From positions 34,451-98,450 of the forward strand of contig NZ_WWSY01000007.1 of assembly GCF_009876115.1 (NCBI RefSeq): a DNA stretch of 64,000 nt, written 5' to 3'. The translations under genes were made by a program, and so were the position numbers. Positions 60,698-64,000 of this stretch are shown piece by piece. The notes under the pieces are model-generated. The model was not told the DNA's origin and did no database searches. It saw nothing but the letters and a program-made list of their open reading frames with translations. Source of the stretch: Collinsella aerofaciens. GTDB lineage: Bacteria; Actinomycetota; Coriobacteriia; Coriobacteriales; Coriobacteriaceae. The stretch's first letter is position 1; every line of letters begins with the position of its first letter.

Positions 60698-61573
60698 ATG
60701 GACATGACGGATATGACGAGGGCGGCCGTGTCGCGCCGCCGCTTTTTGCAGCTGGCGGGCGTCGGCATGCTCGCGCTGACGGGAACCGCGCTTACCGGTT
60801 GCGATAACTCCACCAGCGGCGAGGGTTCCGACAAGGGGTCCAAGCTTGCGGCCATCAAGTCGCGCGGCCATCTGAATGCCGGCGTCAAGAAAGACGTTCC
60901 CGGCTATGGCTATTACGACACCGCCAAGGGTCGCTTTGAGGGCATGGAAGTCGATTTGTGCTACCAGATCGCCGCTGCCGTCTTTGGCGTGAGCTACAAG
61001 GAGGCCCGTGCCCAGGAGCTTGTCGAGTTTACCGACGTAACGCCCAAGACGCGCGGCCCGCTGATCGATAACGGCCAGCTTGATGTGGTCGCGGCGACCT
61101 ACACCATCACCGACGAGCGCAAGAAGAGCTGGGATTTCTCGACGCCGTACCGCACCGACTACGTGGGACTCATGGTCAAGAAGCGTTCGGGTTTTACCTC
61201 GATTGAGGACTTGGACGGCAAGGTCATTGGCGTGAGCCAGGGCGCTACCACGCAGGGCCTGATCGAGCAGATGATCAAGGACAACGGCTTTAGCTGCAAG
61301 CCCGAGTTTAGGGCCTTTAGCGGCTACCCCATCATCAAGAGTTCGCTCGACGCCGGCAATATCGACGTCTTTGCCATGGACCGCTCCACGCTGGCCGGTT
61401 ACATGAACGAGACCGTTGAACTGTTGCAGCCCGAGGTCAAGTTTGGCGAGCAGGGCTACGGCGTGGCGACCAAGAAGGGCTGCGACCTTTCGGCCGTGGT
61501 CGATCAGGTGATTTGCGATCGACTGGCCGATGGCTGGCTCGACCAAGAGGTCAAGACCTGGGGTCTTGTATAG
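60698..61573 (+). CDS. Amino-acid ABC transporter substrate-binding lipoprotein
   Basis: This 291-residue protein captures the substrate outside the membrane. The N-terminus has a twin-arginine-like SRRRFLQLAG, a hydrophobic segment and a lipobox LTGC (Cys35), so it is a probable Tat-exported lipoprotein. The mature part is a family 3 binding protein (GRFEGMEVDLCYQIAAAVFG, WDFSTPYRTDYVGLMVKK, DLDGKVIGVSQGATT). The start is ATG 60698; a GTG one codon earlier is in frame. Ligand identity is not clear. Confidence 0.9.
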   Translation: MDMTDMTRAAVSRRRFLQLAGVGMLALTGTALTGCDNSTSGEGSDKGSKLAAIKSRGHLNAGVKKDVPGYGYYDTAKGRFEGMEVDLCYQIAAAVFGVSYKEARAQELVEFTDVTPKTRGPLIDNGQLDVVAATYTITDERKKSWDFSTPYRTDYVGLMVKKRSGFTSIEDLDGKVIGVSQGATTQGLIEQMIKDNGFSCKPEFRAFSGYPIIKSSLDAGNIDVFAMDRSTLAGYMNETVELLQPEVKFGEQGYGVATKKGCDLSAVVDQVICDRLADGWLDQEVKTWGLV

Positions 61574-61598
61574 GCGCATCGTCCAAGGAAGGAATCAA

Positions 61599-62345
61599 AT
61601 GCTCGAAGGATTGTTTGACGCCGACCGTTGGTCGACGACATTTCAAAACATGGGGCCCTTCTGGGAGGGCTTTGGCGTGACGCTGCAGGTGGTCGTTGCC
61701 GGTCTGCTGCTGTCGCTGGTGCTGGGCACGCTGCTGGGCGTGTTCTCTACCACCCGTTCGCGTGTGCTTCGTGCCATAAGCCGCGTGTACGTGGAGTTCT
61801 ACCAGAACACCCCGTTGCCCGTGCAGGTACTCTTTATGTACATGGCCGGTCCGCAGTTTTTGCAGGCCATAACCGGTGTCGACCAGCCGGTGCGCATCGC
61901 GCCGTTCGTGCTGGGCTTCTTGGGCGTGGGCCTGTATCACGCGGCCTACATTTCGGAGGTCATCCGCACCGGTATCGAGGCGGTTCCGCGCGGTCAGATG
62001 GAGGCGGCCCAGAGCCAGGGCTTCACCCGTGCGCAGGCGTACTGGTACATCGTGCTGCCCCAGACATTCAAGATCATTTTGCCGCCGCTGTGTAACCAGG
62101 CGCTCAACCTGGTCAAGAACACGTCGGTGCTGGCGCTCGTGGCCGGCGGCGACCTTATGTACCGTTCCGACAACTTTGTGAGTCTGTACGGTTACCTGCA
62201 GGGATACATCGTCTGCTGCCTTATGTACTTCATCATCTGCTTTCCGCTCGCCATGCTGGTGCAGTGGCTCGAGCGCCGCTCCAAGGAGCGTCCGCGCGGT
62301 GTGAGCCTGGCCGGGCTGGGGCTCGACAACGTAGAGGAGGCCTAG
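61599..62345 (+). CDS. Amino-acid ABC transporter permease 1
   Basis: This 248-residue HisM/GlnP-type permease has about five membrane helices and the EAA-type loop GIEAVPRGQMEAAQSQGFTRAQAYWYIVLPQ that contacts the ATPase. AAGGAAGGA precedes the ATG. It lies 25 bases after the binding-protein gene and three bases before the second permease. Confidence 0.93.
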   Translation: MLEGLFDADRWSTTFQNMGPFWEGFGVTLQVVVAGLLLSLVLGTLLGVFSTTRSRVLRAISRVYVEFYQNTPLPVQVLFMYMAGPQFLQAITGVDQPVRIAPFVLGFLGVGLYHAAYISEVIRTGIEAVPRGQMEAAQSQGFTRAQAYWYIVLPQTFKIILPPLCNQALNLVKNTSVLALVAGGDLMYRSDNFVSLYGYLQGYIVCCLMYFIICFPLAMLVQWLERRSKERPRGVSLAGLGLDNVEEA

Positions 62346-62348
62346 CGC

Positions 62349-62987
62349 ATGGAAATCTTCAACGCGACCAACCTGCTCTACATTTGGGGCGGCTTTGTTA
62401 AGACGATCGAGATCTCGGCGCTGTCGATCTTTTTCTCGCTCATCTTTGGCACGGTGCTGGCGCTCGTTAAAAGCTATGCGCCCCGTCCGTTCCGTATTTT
62501 GGTGAGTGCCTATATCGAGCTGTTCCGCTGTACGCCGAACCTGCTGTGGATCCTGTTTATCTACTTTACGGTGCAGGGTTTGGACATTGTGATTTCGACC
62601 ATCGCCTTTACGCTGTTTACCAGCGCTGTTATGGCCGAGATTGTGCGCGGCGGCCTCAACTCGATTCCGCGCGGCCAGTTTGAGGCGGCGCAGAGCCAGG
62701 GCTTCGGCTTCTTTGCCACCATGCGCTACATCATTCTGCCGCAGACGTTTAAGACGATCATTCCGGCGCTGTTTAGCCAGTGCACGACCGTCATTAAGGA
62801 CAGCTCGTATCTTTCGGGCATTAACGTGGCCGAGCTCATGTACACGGCAAACGTCGTGATGGCCCACGCGATCGACCTGTCGCAGGTTCTTATGCTCTAC
62901 GGCCTGGTGTTTGCGATGTACTTCGTGCTCAACTTTGGTATCTCGCTGCTGGTTCGAGCATATCAACGCCGTATTGTGGCAGCGTAG
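62349..62987 (+). CDS. Amino-acid ABC transporter permease 2
   Basis: This 212-residue permease pairs with the previous one. Its EAA-type loop reads GLNSIPRGQFEAAQSQGFGFFATMRYIILPQ, and the rest is hydrophobic helices. GGAGG upstream overlaps the end of permease 1. It completes the ATPase, binding protein and two-permease set. Confidence 0.93.
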   Translation: MEIFNATNLLYIWGGFVKTIEISALSIFFSLIFGTVLALVKSYAPRPFRILVSAYIELFRCTPNLLWILFIYFTVQGLDIVISTIAFTLFTSAVMAEIVRGGLNSIPRGQFEAAQSQGFGFFATMRYIILPQTFKTIIPALFSQCTTVIKDSSYLSGINVAELMYTANVVMAHAIDLSQVLMLYGLVFAMYFVLNFGISLLVRAYQRRIVAA

Positions 62988-62990
62988 AAT

Positions 62991-63017
62991 GTGGCAAAGG
63001 GACAGCCCCTTTGCCAC
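62991..63017. repeat. REP-like hairpin after the permease genes
   Basis: Arms GTGGCAAAGGG/CCCTTTGCCAC enclose a short loop; GGGACAG spans arm and loop. It starts three bases after the permease stop, so it may act as a terminator. Confidence 0.6.
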
Positions 63018-63035
63018 ACAGAGAAAGGAATCGCG

Positions 63036-63659
63036 ATGAGCGATCTGGAGAACAAGAAGAATCCTGTGGTCATTACCATCGCGCGCGACTTTGGTGCCGA
63101 GGGCCACGAGATCGGACGCATCCTCGCCAACGAGTTGGGGATTCCTCTGTACGACAACGAGCTGCTGGTGCGCGCGTCGCTGCGTGCGGGCGAGTCACTC
63201 GATAAGATGGCCGCCTATGACGAGCGTCTGGCTGTGGAGAACATGGCGTTCCTGCCCGACCGCTACGACGCGCGCTCGTACTCGGACAAGTTGTTCCAAA
63301 AGATGAGCCAGGTGATTTTGGACTTGGGCGAGACCGAGAGCTGCATTATCGAAGGCCGTCTGTCCGATTACCTGCTGCGTAACAACCCCAACCACATTGC
63401 CGTGTTGGTGACCGCACCCTTTGAGGACCGCGTCGAGATCGTACGCAAGAAGCGTGGCCTTAATAAAAAGAAGGGCGCCAAGCTGGTCAAGCAGCAGCAG
63501 AAGGCGCGCGAGGCGTTCTACAAGCGCTACAGCGCCGGAAAGTGGAAGATGACGAGCGGTAAAGACATCGTCGTCAACCGCGCCAAGCTGGGCCGCGAAG
63601 GCTGCAAAGACGTCATAGCCGCTGCCTACCGCTACAAAGTGGCTCAACTCGAAGGCTAG
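63036..63659 (+). CDS. Cytidylate kinase-like family protein
   Basis: This 207-residue protein belongs to the cytidylate-kinase-like group that is not true Cmk. The P-loop region reads VVITIARDFGAEGHEIGRILANELG, with the pattern of that family in place of a classical GxxGxGK. IIEGRLSDYLLR and FEDRVEIVRKKRG follow. The C-terminal part is lysine-rich. The substrate is uncertain. ATG 63036 has AGAAAGG upstream; the open frame to 62991 runs through the hairpin repeat. Confidence 0.85.
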   Translation: MSDLENKKNPVVITIARDFGAEGHEIGRILANELGIPLYDNELLVRASLRAGESLDKMAAYDERLAVENMAFLPDRYDARSYSDKLFQKMSQVILDLGETESCIIEGRLSDYLLRNNPNHIAVLVTAPFEDRVEIVRKKRGLNKKKGAKLVKQQQKAREAFYKRYSAGKWKMTSGKDIVVNRAKLGREGCKDVIAAAYRYKVAQLEG

Positions 63660-63669
63660 CCGACCAAAA

Positions 63670-63704
63670 ACCATCACAAAGGGTACAGGCACCTTTGCGG
63701 TGGT
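63670..63704. repeat. REP-like hairpin near the IS end
   Basis: Arms ACCATCACAAAGG/CCTTTGCGGTGGT with two G-T pairs enclose GTACAGGCA. It probably also terminates the preceding gene. Confidence 0.55.
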
Positions 63705-63743
63705 CGGGCGGCCGGCATAGAAAAAAGTCCCCGCCGGGCGTGT

Positions 63744-63767
63744 TGAACTGCACCCCAAAACTTGGAC
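63744..63767. mobile_element. Probable terminal inverted repeat of an IS3-family element
   Basis: TGAACTGCACCCCAAAACTT and the following GGAC resemble the ends of IS3-family elements of the IS150/IS3 groups. The transposase remnant on the minus strand ends 15 bases inside it. The other end lies beyond the window. Confidence 0.6.
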
Positions 63768-63781
63768 GGCTTAAATAAGAA

Positions 63782-64000
63782 CTACGCCGCAAGGGACTGT
63801 CTCCGGAACTCCTCCGGGGTCAGTCCCTTCAGTTTAACCTGGCGCCTCCTCGTGTTCCAATGGACCACGAAGTCGTCGAGGTCCGCCTTGAAGGACTCGA
63901 AGTCCGGCCACGTCCTTCCGCGGAAGAACTCGTCCTTGATGTGGCCGAACACCTGCTCCGTCGCGCCGTTGTCGATGCAGTTGCCCTTCCGGGACATGCT
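63782..64000 (-). CDS. IS3-family transposase (OrfB), C-terminal part
   Basis: At least 72 residues of the integrase-core C-terminus are visible: MSRKGNCIDNGATEQVFGHIKDEF, then WNTRRRQVKLKGLTPEEFR, typical of IS3 OrfB. The glutamate of the DDE triad would be the E in GATEQVFGHIK. The gene continues past the window's right edge, so the ATG at 63997 is internal. Whether the element is intact cannot be judged here. Confidence 0.88.
   Translation of the reverse strand, partial: SMSRKGNCIDNGATEQVFGHIKDEFFRGRTWPDFESFKADLDDFVVHWNTRRRQVKLKGLTPEEFRRQSLAA

Overview
The window is a 64 kb piece of a high-GC, Gram-positive chromosome. It very probably comes from Collinsella or a close relative (Coriobacteriia, Actinomycetota). 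This is inferred from the base composition, the actinobacterial protein types, the dnaN-recF-dciA-gyrB-gyrA order, the sortase-anchored pilins and the PTS-rich gut-type metabolism. No 16S gene is present to confirm it.

Layout. 1-7262: replication-initiation block (end of dnaN, recF, dciA-like, gyrB, gyrA). 7257-8058: a large cruciform, then a promoter and a 224-bp tandem array of tRNA-Ile(GAU)/tRNA-Ala(UGC) with no rRNA attached. 8173-11558: DUF151 nuclease-like gene, two small unknowns, typA. 11921-19283: three-gene sortase-type pilin operon, AT-richer than its surroundings, with a 10-C tract before the last pilin and no linked class C sortase. 19359-22684: minus-strand envelope genes and a PD-(D/E)XK-like gene bracketed by 60-bp hairpin direct repeats. 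22841-23161: two tRNA-Ser genes and an inverted tRNA 3'-end fragment. 23667-28351: rpsF-ssb-rpsR-rplI, dnaB, purA. 28470-33541: purD, NUDIX hydrolase, ABC exporter, unknown membrane protein. 33671-38457: PyrR-type leader with carA-carB. 38470-41340: a decayed accessory patch (truncated EamA transporter, DUF1016 nuclease, toxin-antitoxin remnant). 41361-49289: beta-glucoside/chitobiose-like PTS locus (two GH1 enzymes, RpiR regulator, ChbG deacetylase, EIIC-EIIB-EIIA, ROK kinase). 49340-49806: terminators, a MITE-like element and a long hairpin. 49903-57111: purE, class B sortase, MoaE-like gene, CmpB-type membrane protein, purF, purM, purN. 57264-63659: orphan PTS EIIA, PrsA/PpiC foldase, yqeY, polar amino-acid ABC transporter, cytidylate-kinase-like gene. 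63744-64000: end of an IS3-family element.

The genes fall into working groups: DNA replication and topology; de novo purine synthesis (purA, D, E, F, M, N, dispersed); pyrimidine/arginine precursor synthesis (carAB); uptake, phosphorolysis-independent cleavage and kinase steps for beta-linked disaccharides; and cell-surface pili.

The most unusual material is non-coding. Two ~148-nt elements (30492-30638 and 59640-59787) share an identical 28-nt palindrome and a multi-helix fold in which two stems differ in sequence but keep pairing. A scattered family of REP-like hairpins carries a GGGGAC(AGG/GTTC) core. There are several long perfect inverted repeats. Together these suggest undescribed structured repeats or RNAs in this lineage.
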